This document shows positions 11,901 through 23,487 of a stretch of DNA of 64,000 nt, piece after piece. Under the pieces are notes generated by a model. It made no database searches. It had not been told where the DNA came from and saw only the letters and a program-made list of their open reading frames with translations. The stretch spans positions 3,331,230 to 3,395,229 of the forward strand of contig JAQFVV010006215.1 of NCBI GenBank assembly GCA_028023455.1. Reading direction: 5' to 3'. The number at the start of each line of letters is the position of its first letter. The first letter of the stretch is position 1. The translations under genes and the position numbers were made by a program. The DNA is from Epiperipatus broadwayi. Taxonomy: Eukaryota > Onychophora > Udeonychophora > Euonychophora > Peripatidae.

Positions 11901-12402
11901 TTATTGAAATTACATGTGATATGAATGCATAAAATAAGAAAGTTTGCTGCCATAATGTGGAAAAGAGAAACTATGAATTAAATAAACTGGATTAAACTTG
12001 GGAGACCGATAGTGGTTGAAAATGGTGATGATATAAATTTGCAATTAAATTATATATATATAAAATAAGAAAAATAGTTTTGCATATGTAAATACATATA
12101 TATAATTATATATATATATGAATGGATATGTCTGAGCATTTTAAGCGTATGCTTACATCAATTTATAAAATGCATATGTATCTACAGTATATAAATAATT
12201 ACACTAACAGAAAAAGAAATGCAGAAATTTAAAAAGGCAGAGAGTGTGAGTGTGTATATATGTGTTTATGACAAATTAATAAAAAATACAATTATATATA
12301 TAATCAGAATGGATTTGAACTCAGACTTTCAAGCTCCCTTATAACTATCTACTCCATCTTATATAACCAATACACATGACCACATACATGTGGAAAAGAT
12401 AA

Positions 12403-12460
12403 ATGATCTCCAATATGTGTATTTCGTGCTGAACAACCACTCATCAGTTGGTCAGATCAT
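12403..12460 (-). ncRNA. Hammerhead ribozyme motif (type I), copy with covarying stem
   Basis: On the minus strand the order is ATGATCT-G-ACCAA, then CTGATGA, then a stem II segment, then GAAA, a short AUA/CAU stem III, then A-TTGG-AGATCAT. The conserved core CUGAUGA and GAAA are intact. Inner stem I is CCAA/UUGG, and the outer helix AUGAUCU/AGAUCAU is a perfect 7 bp. Stem II is weakened here (GUG...CAC outer pairs only) compared with the consensus GUGCUG/CAGCAU. Cleavage would fall after the A preceding UUGG (NUH). Activity is not established. Confidence 0.7.
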
Positions 12461-12483
12461 CATCTTTCATATATATGTATAAT

Positions 12484-12682
12484 CAGGGCCTGATCCAATA
12501 AGTGCGGGGGCCCGATTGAATTTTTTTTGCGGGGCCCTCTATATACGAAATATTTGAATAAAATGCAAATTCAATATTTCGAAAAATAACTTTTTGTTAA
12601 TTTTGGTAGTGATGTGGAGCCCCTTCAAGTGCGGGGGGGGCGATTGGGCCCAATTACTCCAATCGCCTTAAATCCAGCCCTG
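12484..12682. mobile_element. hAT-type MITE, ~199 bp, flanked by 8 bp duplication
   Basis: The ends CAGGGCCTGATCC and GGCCTTAAATCCAGCCCTG-like TIR (CGCCTTAAATCCAGCCCTG) are imperfect inverted repeats. Internal GC-rich blocks (GCGGGGGCCC, GATTGGGCCC) flank an A/T core containing ATTCAATATTTCGAAAAATA. Flanking 8-mers are TGTATAAT (12476-12483) and TATATAAT (12683-12690), one mismatch. The same element occurs at 58278-58464 in the opposite orientation with a perfect 8 bp duplication. It has inserted into the hammerhead repeat. Confidence 0.85.
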
Positions 12683-13355
12683 TATATAATCAGTGTTCAG
12701 TTTATATTAAGATAGCAAATCTTCAAACTTTAATGGACAAGCTTCAAACTTCTCCACCCTCCAAATATTCAGTCATCCATATCAGTGAAAATCTGATGAC
12801 CGAAATGCTCAAATCCCTTGTTGATGCCAATTTATTGTCATATCCATGTTGACTTTGTCATTCAGTTATCTTAATATAAACTGAGCACTGATTATATATA
12901 ACTGGGAGATGACGATCTGGACTAACTTATGAGCACAAAATACGCATATTAGATCCTTTATCTTTTTTACATGTATCTGGCATATGCATCGGCTGTATAA
13001 GATGGAGTGAATAGTTGTAAGGAGCTTGAAAGTCTAAATTCAAATCCCTTCTAATTACATTAAGTTCAGTACAGACAATATATTTGTATTTAAATATTTA
13101 TATATGTATATGAAATAATTATGTATTATCATTTACAGCTCTGAAAAAAGTTGCTAGATAATAAAAATTGTAATAAAAATAAGATAACAACAAACGTATT
13201 TTTTAAAAAAAAGAAGTGTAAATAAGAAAGATTGTGATATAGTAATTATTTTGTTTCTTATTTTTTGAAATGTACTGAGTATAGCTTCTTTTAGCACTTA
13301 TCTTTATTTGCACTTTATATTAGTCATCTGATAGTGTTTATATTTCCTGCAACTA

Positions 13356-13466
13356 TGTCTTGCGTTGTTAGCCGAGAGGTATCGCAGCCGCCATGCAAGC
13401 AAGTAGTTGGTTGCAGACGGTTGTGGGTTCGCGTCCCGGCCGATGCTATGACATACGGAAAAAAAA
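13356..13466 (+). mobile_element. tRNA-derived SINE
   Basis: TGTCTTGCGTTGTTAGCCGA opens a copy nearly identical to the one at 7.77 kb. The A box is GTTAGCCGAGAGGT and the B box GTGGGTTCGCGTCCC. It ends CGATGCTATGACATACGG plus an A run. No clear target duplication is seen. It is the best B-box match of the family. Confidence 0.85.
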
Positions 13467-13469
13467 CAA

Positions 13470-14990
13470 AACAGCGCATTATCAGTAAAATCTAAATAAA
13501 TTAAGTAATCTTTATTTTTTCAATCATTCTTTCTGATTCTCATTACAATATAATGGCCATGGACATAATATAAAAAGTTTTAAAGAGATGGAATCAATTC
13601 TGCTACACATCCATACAGCAGTATAAAAAAACTCTCAAGATATAGTAGATGATTGTAGGCTGAGTGAATTTTTTAAAATTACATCATGTTATGAGCAAAC
13701 ATATATATATAGCCTATCTATAGAGCTAGCCATCCAATATTAATTAGCTCAGAAATTTGTATGTAGCTATCGTTAAACAGAAAATTATTAAAAAGGGAGA
13801 ACTATTAATATTTATTTTATCAATTTTGAAAAAAAAAGCGTGCACTGGAAAAATATTATAAAATCTCATGGTATAAGAATTAGAAGTTATTATAACAGTG
13901 GATTGATCTTTTATAGAATAAAAATTGTAAATAACAAACAACTTTTTTTCTCTTTGATTTAATATTGGACTATATTACTTGCTAAAGGGATATTTTTTTT
14001 TTTGAAGGTTAGAATCAATATCACAGTATCAGATTTTCTGATGATTGATAATATTTATAAATAATATTAAATAAAACTAATGAAATTTTGCAACAACTGG
14101 GATAAAAACAATTGCAACTAAAACAATAAAAATTATGTGAATAGAATAAAATTTTAAGAAAAGACAATGAGTAAGATGTTACAAAGTCGATTATTTCTTT
14201 TAAATATATGGAAAGATGATTAAATGATAATGAAAGTAGATATAAAGAAATACAAATGAATCGTAACAGATATACTTTTATTAAGAATAAAATACTATTA
14301 TCTGACCATTTGAAGTTAGATTTAAGATTGTTAAATCTTTGAATGTTGTTTTTGTGTAATTAGAAAAACGAAAAAGATTGGAGACTTTAAGGAGTATTGA
14401 AAATTGTAACTTGAAAATATAAGATTTAAAATATTAAATGTCAAAAAAGTGCATTAAAAATGTGATATTTCAAGAAAATAAGGAAAGGTAATAGGAATAG
14501 GATTGGTCATGTATTTAAAAGCAATAAAATTAGGAAAATTATGTCCAAATGAGTTTTGGAGAGTGAAAAAAAAACTTTTTTTTTTATAATCAATTATTAT
14601 TGGAAATAAAAGATACATTATTTTTTTAAAAAATGAGATCATATTTAAAATACATTTTTTGATTAATTTTTGGTAAACTTTGGAAAATTCATGCAACAAG
14701 ATTTTATTTAAGAACCATATTAAGATAATCCCATCCTAGAGTAATTAATCAATTTTTTTTTTCTCATAAAATCATACTTTTATGTAAGGAAGTACAATAT
14801 TATGACTAGAAAAAGTTGATCCTGCATGAAAAGTTTCTTTTGCTCGTAATCCCTTTCTCCCTCATTATATATAATTCTGTTTTATCTTTTTAGTAATAAT
14901 TTTTTTAATATTAATTTTACATTTTTTGCACTTATTCTAATATAAAAAGCTGGTTATATTTAAGTAAAAGAGATAATTTATATATTGTTA
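13470..14990. other. AT-rich stretch without recognisable gene
   Basis: No gene or named element recognised. Short minus-strand open frames at 13744-13941 and 14454-14699 are low-complexity Phe/Ile/Lys-rich translations of A/T DNA with no motif. Confidence 0.4.
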
Positions 14991-14994
14991 CTTT

Positions 14995-15147
14995 ATTTAC
15001 ACTCTCTATAGAAATGTATAGGCTTTTATATAGTGTTTGATGAAAAATCAACTAAATTATTGAAGAACATGTGATTCTGACTATCAAACTTGATATTATC
15101 AGCTGCTAACATTAAGGTAACTGCAAATTTCTATAGAGAGTATAAAT
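14995..15147. repeat. Short MITE with terminal inverted repeats
   Basis: ATTTACACTCTCTATAGAAAT at the left pairs with ATTTCTATAGAGAGTATAAAT at the right (about 20 of 21). The 110 bp between has no ORF. It is a candidate non-autonomous DNA element. Confidence 0.65.
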
Positions 15148-15408
15148 AAAATGTTAATATATGTGTTTAATTAACATATATATAAAGGGTGAATAAATAT
15201 GAAAGAAGCACCAGAAAATTAAAAAGGAAGCTTCTTGTACATCCATGGTGATATTTTATCAAAAATTTATGAGCCAATTACTACAACTATACTTAGGGTT
15301 AATCATAAAAGCAATTTAGACCTTGCCCTAAGATCAACAAGTTGATAATCTTTTCCAGAATAAATGAAAAAAAACCCATAATTCTACTGTATTACACTTA
15401 CAATCATG

Positions 15409-15515
15409 GTACTTTTAATATAGATCTTGGTGTGATGAAACTCGATCTTTAATCTAAACCTAACCTTAACCCAGTATGGCTGTGATATTTCACAGCAGAT
15501 CTAATACTAAAGTAC
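15409..15515. mobile_element. Short MITE family, copy 1 (~107 bp)
   Basis: GTACTTTTAATA at the left and TAATACTAAAGTAC at the right are terminal inverted repeats. Internal marks are GTGTGATGAAACTC, CCTAACCTTAACCCAGTA and a CTGTGATATTTCACAG hairpin. The same unit occurs in reverse orientation at 49654-49754. Confidence 0.75.
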
Positions 15516-15959
15516 CCAAACAACTAATAACCGAGTTTATCGAGATATTGTAAAAGTGCAAAATATTATTCGCTTAAAAAAAGTTAGTGTTTAGATATTA
15601 AATAGATGATAATCATAGGATAATTTATTCTACAATTACTTGTTTAATGTATTATTCCATATTGGTTAATTTTGTAAATTCAGATGTCAATCCAATAACT
15701 CTGCAAGTAAAATTAAAAATAGTTCTATCACTTGTTGTACTAGGTTTTTTTTTGAGATTTTTAAAAACATTGGAAAATCAACATTTAACAGAAATATAAA
15801 TACAATTCAATAGTAAATCCATGTACTGAAAAGTATTAATTATTCCTTTAAATATTGCTTAAAAAAATCTCAGAACATAAAACAAGTAAAAAATAATTAT
15901 CAGAGACCAGCTATGACAAATAAATATTATTCAAAAGAACAAAAATTGAATTTAGAAAA

Positions 15960-16275
15960 ACTTGCTGCAAATTTAATAATTTTTATTAGTCATTCAAAAG
16001 ACTAGAGATTATCCACTTAATGAATAATATTTCTGTAGTGTAATTTCCTCTACATCACATTCATGCTATCTACTTTTAACACCTTATGATGGGGTGTAAT
16101 CATAAACATATGCTAAAAGACATGTGGAAAAGATGATGGTCCCAAGATGCACATTTCATGCTGAACCAGCACTCATCAGTTAGCCCAGAACACAAACTCT
16201 TACACATATTTTTATCATTGTTCAATATATATACAGATAGCTAATTACTACAGTTTAATTGATAAGTGTCAAACT
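15960..16275 (-). repeat. Hammerhead-bearing dispersed repeat, tandem unit 1
   Basis: The unit starts near TTTAATAATTTTTATTAGTC, passes through CTAGAGATTATCCACTTAA and ACATCACATTCATGC, and contains the hammerhead at 16138-16187. An adjacent second unit follows at 16320-16590 in the same orientation, so the two form a head-to-tail pair with a period of about 350-360 bp. The head differs from the other members (ATCATAAACATATG) and matches the 62.1 kb copy, defining a subfamily. Confidence 0.7.
16138..16187 (-). ncRNA. Hammerhead ribozyme motif (type I), complete core
   Basis: On the minus strand: GCTAA-CTGATGA, stem II GTGCTG-GTT-CAGCAT (five Watson-Crick pairs plus a closing G-U), GAAA, stem III ATG-TG-CAT, then C (site 17) followed by TTGGGACC. 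Core bases CUGAUGA (16173-16179) and GAAA (16154-16157) are intact. Inner stem I CUAA/UUGG pairs with one G-U, and UGG/CCA can extend it past an internal loop. Predicted cleavage is after the C complementary to 16146 (an AUC triplet). This is the best-preserved core in the window. Confidence 0.75.
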
Positions 16276-16319
16276 TACTGCCACCACAACTTTGACACAA
16301 ACCACTTAGTGGAAGTATA

Positions 16320-16590
16320 GTAATAATTTTTACTAGTCATTCATTAAACTAGAGATTATCCACTTAAATAATATTTTTGTAGTGTATTTTCCATAACATC
16401 ACATTCATGCAAAGTAAGAACTGTTTTTGATCTGCTTTTAACATCTTGTGGTGTGATGTAATCATAAACATATGAAGAAAGATGAATGATTCCTCAAGAT
16501 TAACCAGCCCTTATCAGTTGGCTGAGATCACAATCTCTTGCATATACCTTTATCATTGTACAAATAGCCAATTGTTGCAAATTTGTTATT
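16320..16590 (-). repeat. Hammerhead repeat, tandem unit 2 (ribozyme deleted)
   Basis: It repeats the flank of unit 1 (AATAATTTTTACTAGTCATT, CTAGAGATTATCCACTTAAA, TAATCATAAACATATG). The ribozyme portion reads GCCAACTGATAAGGGCTGGT on the minus strand and then jumps to CTTGAGG, so stem II's 3' side and the GAAA are lost. It could not cleave. Confidence 0.65.
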
Positions 16591-16594
16591 ACAA

Positions 16595-17215
16595 GGGGCA
16601 CTAATTAATTATTATCTTTTTCACTTGTTTTTCCAGATTTAAAAAAATATATTTACTATAGACACAATATATATATTTTTCATTTATTCATTTTCTTGAA
16701 TTTAAGAATGCAGCCCATCTAAAGGTAAATACTATATCAGATCAATACCTATTGATGAACCAACTTTTAATATTCTGTAATCAGACGTATAAAAACAATA
16801 AGTCAAAAACTATTAAGCTATTAAATTATCAGCAATTAAACTGACCCCATTCATTTCTGAAATTTATTATAACTTAACAAAAGCACTCGCTTTTATATTC
16901 CTTCTATTAAATCAGTCAACTATCAGCACTTAGATGATAATTAATAAGAAATATAACATATATAAAAATATATAAATTATAATTCAACTGCCTCCCAAAG
17001 AAATATAGGTCGTTTTACATGTAAAATGTACTATTACACAAAGCAATATATAAAACCCAGTTTAAAACTAGTAGTTTTTTGTCACTCACTTAGGGGAGGT
17101 TAAATAAAAAAATACCACTCACTTAATACTTATAATTTTTTATTGAATGTATTTAATTACTATATAAATTTATTAATCAGATTCATAATGAAGTATATGT
17201 GAAAAAAGACATTGT
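16595..17215. other. AT-rich stretch without recognisable gene
   Basis: Nothing recognised. The right end may include terminal sequence of the hAT element that follows, but no inverted-repeat termini were found. Confidence 0.4.
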
Positions 17216-17219
17216 TTTC

Positions 17220-18785
17220 TATTTTCATAGAAGACATCTTTGATGAACACATTGAAATGTGTTACTTTCAGATGATAAGCTGTTTGATAACTGAAGTTTA
17301 TTTTAAAATTTGTTCTTAACTCCTAATAATGCTAGAAATCCAACTTCACACATGCATGAAGTGTTAGAAAGAAGCAACACTCTTAAAGCTGTGTTTGAGT
17401 GTCTTGGATATGTGCTTTGAACAGTCAAAACCATATCAATTCTTTTACAATTGAAATTCATTTTCAGCAAGTATTTTCAAGAAATCAATTAAGATTTCAT
17501 ATGCCTTCTTGATATATCACTAGTATTTTTTTCACATTTTTTCATTAAAATAATAACAAAACTTTTCTTCAGTGAGAACAATGTTCAAATATTAAGTCAC
17601 TACTAAATTGGTTTTTAATATTCCCCCTCACCATAAATAAAGTTTTTTGGGTAAAACCTCAAATTTTATCATGAACCACAAATATAAGAACTCCATCTAT
17701 TCCTTGTAAGTGCAAATTTAGTTCATTTAATTTCAAAAATATATCAGTAAAATAAGAGAGCTTCAGAACAAATTTCTTATCATGCAAAAGATTTTATGTA
17801 ATCACTTTGACAATCCAGAAACATTGCAATTTCTTCATGAAGTTCAACAAATCTAATTACCACTCTACCTCTGGGCAGAAAATGTATTTAAGTATAAAAA
17901 AGCTTGATAGTAATGTTTTGTTTTTTACTCTTGATGACATTTGTGATTTTCAAGGCATTATTTAAAATATTTTTCAAGTTGTCTGATATAGTTTTAGATA
18001 CCATTACTTTGATTCCAATGCATAATACCATATCATTATTTCATTGCATTTTGTCTCTGCATCAATCATGCATATGTCAACACAATTCATTCAATGCAAT
18101 TTCATTGATTTTATATATGTCAAGAATTCTGAAAATTTCCCCAATACTTTGAATAATTGATTCATAAAATAGTATATCTTTATGCACCTCAATGTTCCAT
18201 ATAAAAGGGTAAGAACTATCAATTGGGAAAAACTTTGTGCAACTGTTAAATCATGAATTTGCTAAGACAAAAATTTACTTTAATTCTATTAATAAGCTGA
18301 TTTTCTACCTTCTTGATTATTTCATCGATTCTGAGTGTAAAAATATTATTGAAAAATGGAAATAATTAAACTTTTTTTAAGTTCTTGCCACCAAATATAA
18401 TTCAAACAATATTTTTTTATTGCTTGGAGCACTATGATTTGCCAAATGATGTGAGACTTACTAAACTATGCAACCCACAAATGAAAGAGGTCTGAGACAT
18501 GCATAGTTTGATAATTAATACTGGTAAAGTGAAAAAGAATATTCTTTTAAAAATATTCAATTCCTTTAATTTGCTTTCAAAATTTTTTAACAAAGTGGCT
18601 TCATTTTTTAAATCCATATGCCTTGCTGCAATATGTCAAATTAATTTGTTTGGACACATTTGCATATGCAAAAATTTCCTAACAGATAACACACTATATA
18701 ATCACGGGTCTGCTTTGGATCCATTTCACATAATTCTGAATTTTAAGTAGTCAGAATCATATTTTCTAATTACTTTTCATTGATT
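17220..18785 (-). mobile_element. hAT transposase relic with BED finger and hATC domain
   Basis: Read on the minus strand from the right, a degenerate BED finger comes first (about 18780-18530): SDYLKFRIM, CPNKLI.HIAARHMDLKNEA, then FESKLKELN, in which the CxxC cysteines have been lost. The middle (about 17890-17640) has LPRGRVVIRFVELHEEIAMF, DCQSDYIKSF and KLSYFTDIFLKLNELNLHLQ. The C-terminal dimerisation domain (about 17400-17240) has SCMCEVGFLALLGVKNKF and NKLQLSN. The order and wording match ZBED5/SCAND3/FAM200-type hAT transposases. Many stops and frameshifts make it a pseudogene. No TIRs or 8 bp duplication could be defined, so the ends are approximate. Confidence 0.8.
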
Positions 18786-18789
18786 TGTT

Positions 18790-20815
18790 AACTGAAAACT
18801 TACTAAAGAATATTGTCACAATTTTTTATGTGATTGTTCATTTCATTTGTGATAGATATTATCTTTTTTAGTTTCCTTTTCTTTTCAAGGATTTAAACTT
18901 TTCTAGTACCCTTATCAAATACTCATTTCTATAACAAATATTAACAAATGAGAGAAACATTTATTATTTACATAATTGGTTGATTATTAAATTTTAAAAA
19001 AAATTAACATTTTATTTATGATTAAACAACTGCAATTACAACTATTTTGCATCAGGATGCGAGCTATTTTAAACAGGGGCAAGGTGAAGCTATATTACGT
19101 ACATCATGATCTTGGTCTAATTGTTTATTTACCTACATTTTAAAACTATATGCAATAATAAAGTTTAATTGTTGCTGAGATTTAATTGATAAACAATTTA
19201 AAATTAATTTGATATATGGATTTATATTCCAATATTTAATTAAAGTGACTTTGAATTGATCCAATGATTCTTGATAAGAAAATTCTCCTGATGAATACCT
19301 AAACTATTCTCATATTTAATGCAACCTACCCCAAATCAACCCACGATCCACCAATGGTTTACAATCCACACTTTGGGAATCGATATGCTTTAAATTAAAA
19401 AATTTTAAATATATATTTTCTTTGCACTTTTTTTATATACTAAAACAATACATGCTTGTCTGTCTTCTTGTCTGTTTGTCTATTGATTTATGTAATGGTA
19501 AAAATACATAAAATTGTCTGTCTCTGATTAGATGTTAATTTCTTTAACAAAATTTAAAGTGTGTGAAATGCGAGTACACTACTATCTGATTGATGAATTA
19601 TGTAATAGTATTTTATGCTACTTTACTAATGATTATGATGGATTTTTTTGGCTTCCTATGTTGAATTTTAACTTAGGCGACAGCATAAACAGTATTATTT
19701 CACTAATAGAAGATAAAGGTTTAATTTCTTTTTTATCTTAAATGTTACAGCTAAACATTGATCAGCACAATTATGACCAAGCATGAAGCCAGCCAGCCGC
19801 ATACCTATTCAATACTGTATTCTGTAATTCCAAATTATATGACTATAATGATTTTTAAGAAAGCAGAAAAGAAAAAAATGCCAAGATTTTACATAACAAA
19901 ATATAAAAAATAGTAATATTCGAATAATTTAAATTCATAAAATATTTAATAGCAAAATCATATAAAATTTAATATAACAATATGAAGGAACAAACCAAAT
20001 AATTATCTAACTACTTAAAAATTAATGCTATTGTGATCTAAACTATGCCTCATTATAGAATCATAAGAAAGCATAATTTATATCCTTCTTACCTTAGCCT
20101 TAAAATGGCTTGATTAATGAATCTTAAAGCTAGTGTTAATTACAAACAAATTTTGGCAATTATTATAAACTTTATAAATAAATAAATGAGAAATAAAATG
20201 CATAATTTGGTTTAATTTAATTAAAAATTCTAACTCACATACAATTAACAAATAAATGATTAACTGAATAAGAAGTTTCACAATGATTTGTTTTAAATAT
20301 AAATATTTATTCTTCAAGGAACTGTCTTTGATTTTGTTATAGTTCTTAGTGTAAAAATATCAGGCTTTTGTTCTTGCAGATTTCCTTTTAGAAAATATTT
20401 AACATGAAAATTATTTAGTGGATTTTATATGAATATTCTTACTGTAATTTAATCATTTATCTTATAGAACACTCTGGATTTGAAATAGTATTTAAGCATC
20501 CTTGAAACTAAAGCTATGCTGACAGTGGTTTTCTCTATGATCACTTCCAATTACATTACAATTCTTATATTTGTTGTAAAAGAAAAAAAGGTTGCATTAA
20601 TAATTGTTAAAAATCTAATTTCAAAAGCAAACAGTAAAAAGCTGTTAGCTTCAGCTTTGCCCTCTTCCCCCATGTAATTTGATAAAAAAAGATAAGTACA
20701 CATTTTGTAATTACCACTGTAGTTAATATATATTACTTATAACTTCTATCTTTTAAAACTTTTCTCAGAACAATGCAATTCTAAATAAAAAAATAAAAAT
20801 TGTACATAACAAAAA
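18790..20815. other. AT-rich stretch without recognisable gene
   Basis: No family motif found. An open frame at 19532-19741 (plus) has a slightly less biased composition (LIDELCNSILCYF) but no start context, splice signals or similarity I recognise. Confidence 0.4.
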
Positions 20816-20817
20816 CT

Positions 20818-20970
20818 TGGTTTAATACTTAACGGCATGATATGCTAATATGCTTTCAACTAATTGGTAGTCATATTCATAGCAATTGGTATGACCACTA
20901 TTCATATGAATATGTTTACCAGTTAGCTGAAAACATGCTTAGCATCCCAGGCTGTTAGAGTATTAAACCA
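20818..20970. repeat. Foldback element, ~153 bp
   Basis: TGGTTTAATACTTAAC at the left pairs with GTTAGAGTATTAAACCA at the right. Inside, ATGCTTTCAACTAATTGGTA pairs imperfectly with TACCAGTTAGCTGAAAACAT, and TCATATTCATA with TATGAATATG. It is a compact near-complete palindrome without an ORF. Confidence 0.75.
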
Positions 20971-21054
20971 GGCATTTCTTTATATACAGTTTGTATATAT
21001 TTATTTTGAATTAGTATATATTAATATTTTAATATTAAATATACAAATTTTTTT

Positions 21055-21150
21055 CTTCTCATGTGTCATAGCATCAGCTGGGAAGCAAACCCGCTAACCT
21101 GGGACACAGTTGTTGCTGACCTCTCGACCACCAATGTTTGACAAATATAC
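21055..21150 (-). mobile_element. tRNA-derived SINE
   Basis: On the minus strand: TTTGTCAAACATTGGTGGTC, A box GTCGAGAGGTCAGC, degenerate B box GCGGGTTTGCTTCCC, end GATGCTATGACACATGAG. The plus-strand flanks AAATATACAAATTTT (left) and AAATATACGATTTTA (right) are a likely 15 bp target duplication. Confidence 0.8.
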
Positions 21151-21154
21151 GATT

Positions 21155-23485
21155 TTAATTATATATTTTGCATTTTTTTATAGTTTAAAAGTATTTAAAT
21201 GTAAGCATTCTTTACATTATTAATACAAAAGACAAGCAAATATTCAAAACTTTTATTTTACTTGAAAATATCCTAAAATATATTTTTCACATACTGTTTT
21301 AATTTAGGAAAATATAAGTAATACAGTTACAATAAAAAAATGCATTTTAAAAATAAAAACAAATAAACTGAAAAATTAGTAATGTTAATTTTCAAAAGCT
21401 GTCAAAAATGCTTTATTTCAAGAGGGTATTTTAAAGCTGACATAGTAGTAATAAATATAAGTAGAAAATACTAGAATAATTTATAGATAGGGATAATGAG
21501 CTTAACATAAAAATTATTTATTTCTGTGATTTATTGATAGATACTTAAAAATTAATCATTGCTACATTTTTCTTATCCTTTTCTGACAATATCTGCCCCC
21601 AAACCATGATTTATGATTCAATAGTTATAAGCTCTAAAGATTCTAAGTTTCACCAATAGATGAAGACCCTTAACTATAGCTGTGTCTCTTTTATCAACTC
21701 TTAAAGTTATTCAAGAATTTACTATTTTCTAAAAATTGTTTTTGAATAATCAGTATATTTTAATTATCAAAACCATCACATGATCACCATTTCATTGTTT
21801 TAATTATCTTGATCTGATTTTCAATTATAAGAAACATGATTTGATAAACATATTTAATTAACTTTCCATACTCTGATAAATAAATAAAATGGAAAAATAT
21901 ATTTACCAATTAAAAAAAAAGTAATTAAAATATGTAAGTATTTTAATTATAACATGAAATAAATAATTGAACAAAGAAATATATTCCTAAAGAATATATT
22001 ATATATATACAAATACATTTATTCAGCACAACTTTTTAAATATTTGTATCATTTTATTATTCTGAATATCTTTCACTTTATATATAAGTAGCAATGAAGA
22101 TATGATCATCATCATCTCTGAAGATTCTGTCTCAATATATAATCCATTTTTTAAATATTAAACATTTAATAAGTTAATTGAGAAATTAAAAAATAACCAA
22201 TCGATCAATATAATTTAATGATAACACCAAATTATTGCCTCAAAAGATTGTGTGCTAGCTTCTTATGCAGAAAGGAGCAGATTCAATAAAATACAATTTT
22301 TATAGAAAAGATTCTTATACTGTTTCAAATATTTTATATATCTATTGCTGTCAAAAATTATATAATTGTATTATAACATAATGTTTCGAGTATAGAAAAC
22401 TTAAAAAAAAAAGATTTTTTTCTCTTTGTAAAATGTAGATGTGGAATTCTGCATGTGTTTTGAAAATATATATCTTAATTATATAATTATGTGATTATTA
22501 TAAAAAAAAAAAAAGTAATAAAGTTGACTAAATCCTGAAAGAAAATATAAATTTTAAAATATTTTAGAGTTTATATTTTTCTCTTAAAAAAATACGAAAA
22601 GATAGAAACATAAGAGTAAACAATGTTTAAACATCTGTTTTCTTTAATATAGTCTGATTTCATAATTTTGAAAAGCACTCCATTCACTAATTATATGGTA
22701 TTGCAATATCAGTGTTGACATCTGTGAGATCTTAAGTTGATTATAAAATAATAAAAAACACATGCTTAAAATATACAAAAAAATTAATGTTTATATACAA
22801 ATGATTCTTTTTTAAAGTGCATGTTTTATATACAAACTGTTTGGGAAGATAAAGACACATTAATTTCATAATATATATATATATATATTAAACAATGATA
22901 AACAACATTAGCAAACATCTCTACCATTTCTCAAGACTTATAATATTACTTCCCTAATTCCTCTTTAATTAGTTTATAAATATAAACAACTGAAACTGCA
23001 TTCACCTAAGTTTATATATAACATTGGACTATAATCTTTTTCTCTTCACCATTTATTTTACTTACACTCATTTCTTTAATGTATGTTAATAAATAACATA
23101 CTTGTAAAAGAAATGAGTGTCTCTAAATAAATATATTTACATTTTAATTAAAAAGTAAAATTTTTTAGTTTAATTTCGGGCTGGTTTGAAAACATAATAA
23201 ATCTCGTCCTAATAATCATTTTATTTATTTTTTAATATTTATTTATTATTTTAGAGTGTTTATCATATAATACTTTTAAAGAAATCAAGTTGCTATTCAT
23301 TAGATTCACAAGCCCAATCCATAGAAGACTTAACTTTTACATTAATATGCTCTTTAGCAGTAATTCCCAGTCTTTTTTCGCTTGTATACTTTTTGGAACA
23401 TCATTCACATACATTTATATGTTGTAGCTGTACATAAATAATCCAATAATGTAATTAATATGTTATAATAAATAATAAAAGTCAT
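21155..23485. other. AT-rich stretch without recognisable gene
   Basis: No gene recognised in 2.3 kb. A TA dinucleotide run lies at about 22870-22889. A segment AACCATCACATGATCACC at 21770 resembles the outer tail of the hammerhead foldbacks at 41.8 and 48.3 kb and may be a scrap of one. Confidence 0.4.
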
Positions 23486-23487
23486 AT

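Larger units (their letters stand above)
12300..13075 (-). repeat. Hammerhead-bearing dispersed repeat, with an inverted partial second copy
   Basis: The minus-strand copy runs from the B-box-like GAGTTCAAATCC (about 12310) through the hammerhead (12403-12460) to a body that resumes at 12691 after a MITE at 12484-12682. From about 12860 to 13060 a second copy of head and hammerhead region follows in the opposite orientation: GAGCACTGATTAT, GATCTGGACTAAC, then GAAAGTCTAAATTCAAATCC. The locus therefore forms a large imperfect palindrome. In the inverted copy the ribozyme stem II is deleted. Related members are at 16.0, 16.4, 24.2, 26.7, 46.5, 46.9 and 62.1 kb. Confidence 0.75.

Noticed and set aside
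12900-12960. Possible plus-strand hammerhead in the inverted copy at 12.9 kb
   Set aside because: It reads CTTATGAGCACAAAATACG; stem II is missing and the first core base pair is changed.
19073-19090. CAGGGGCAAGG as the right TIR of the hAT element
   Set aside because: No inverse partner was found on the left side near 17.1 kb and no 8 bp duplication fits.
22870-22890. TA dinucleotide run as a regulatory or origin signal
   Set aside because: Simple TA microsatellites are common across this AT-rich window and nothing ties this one to function.
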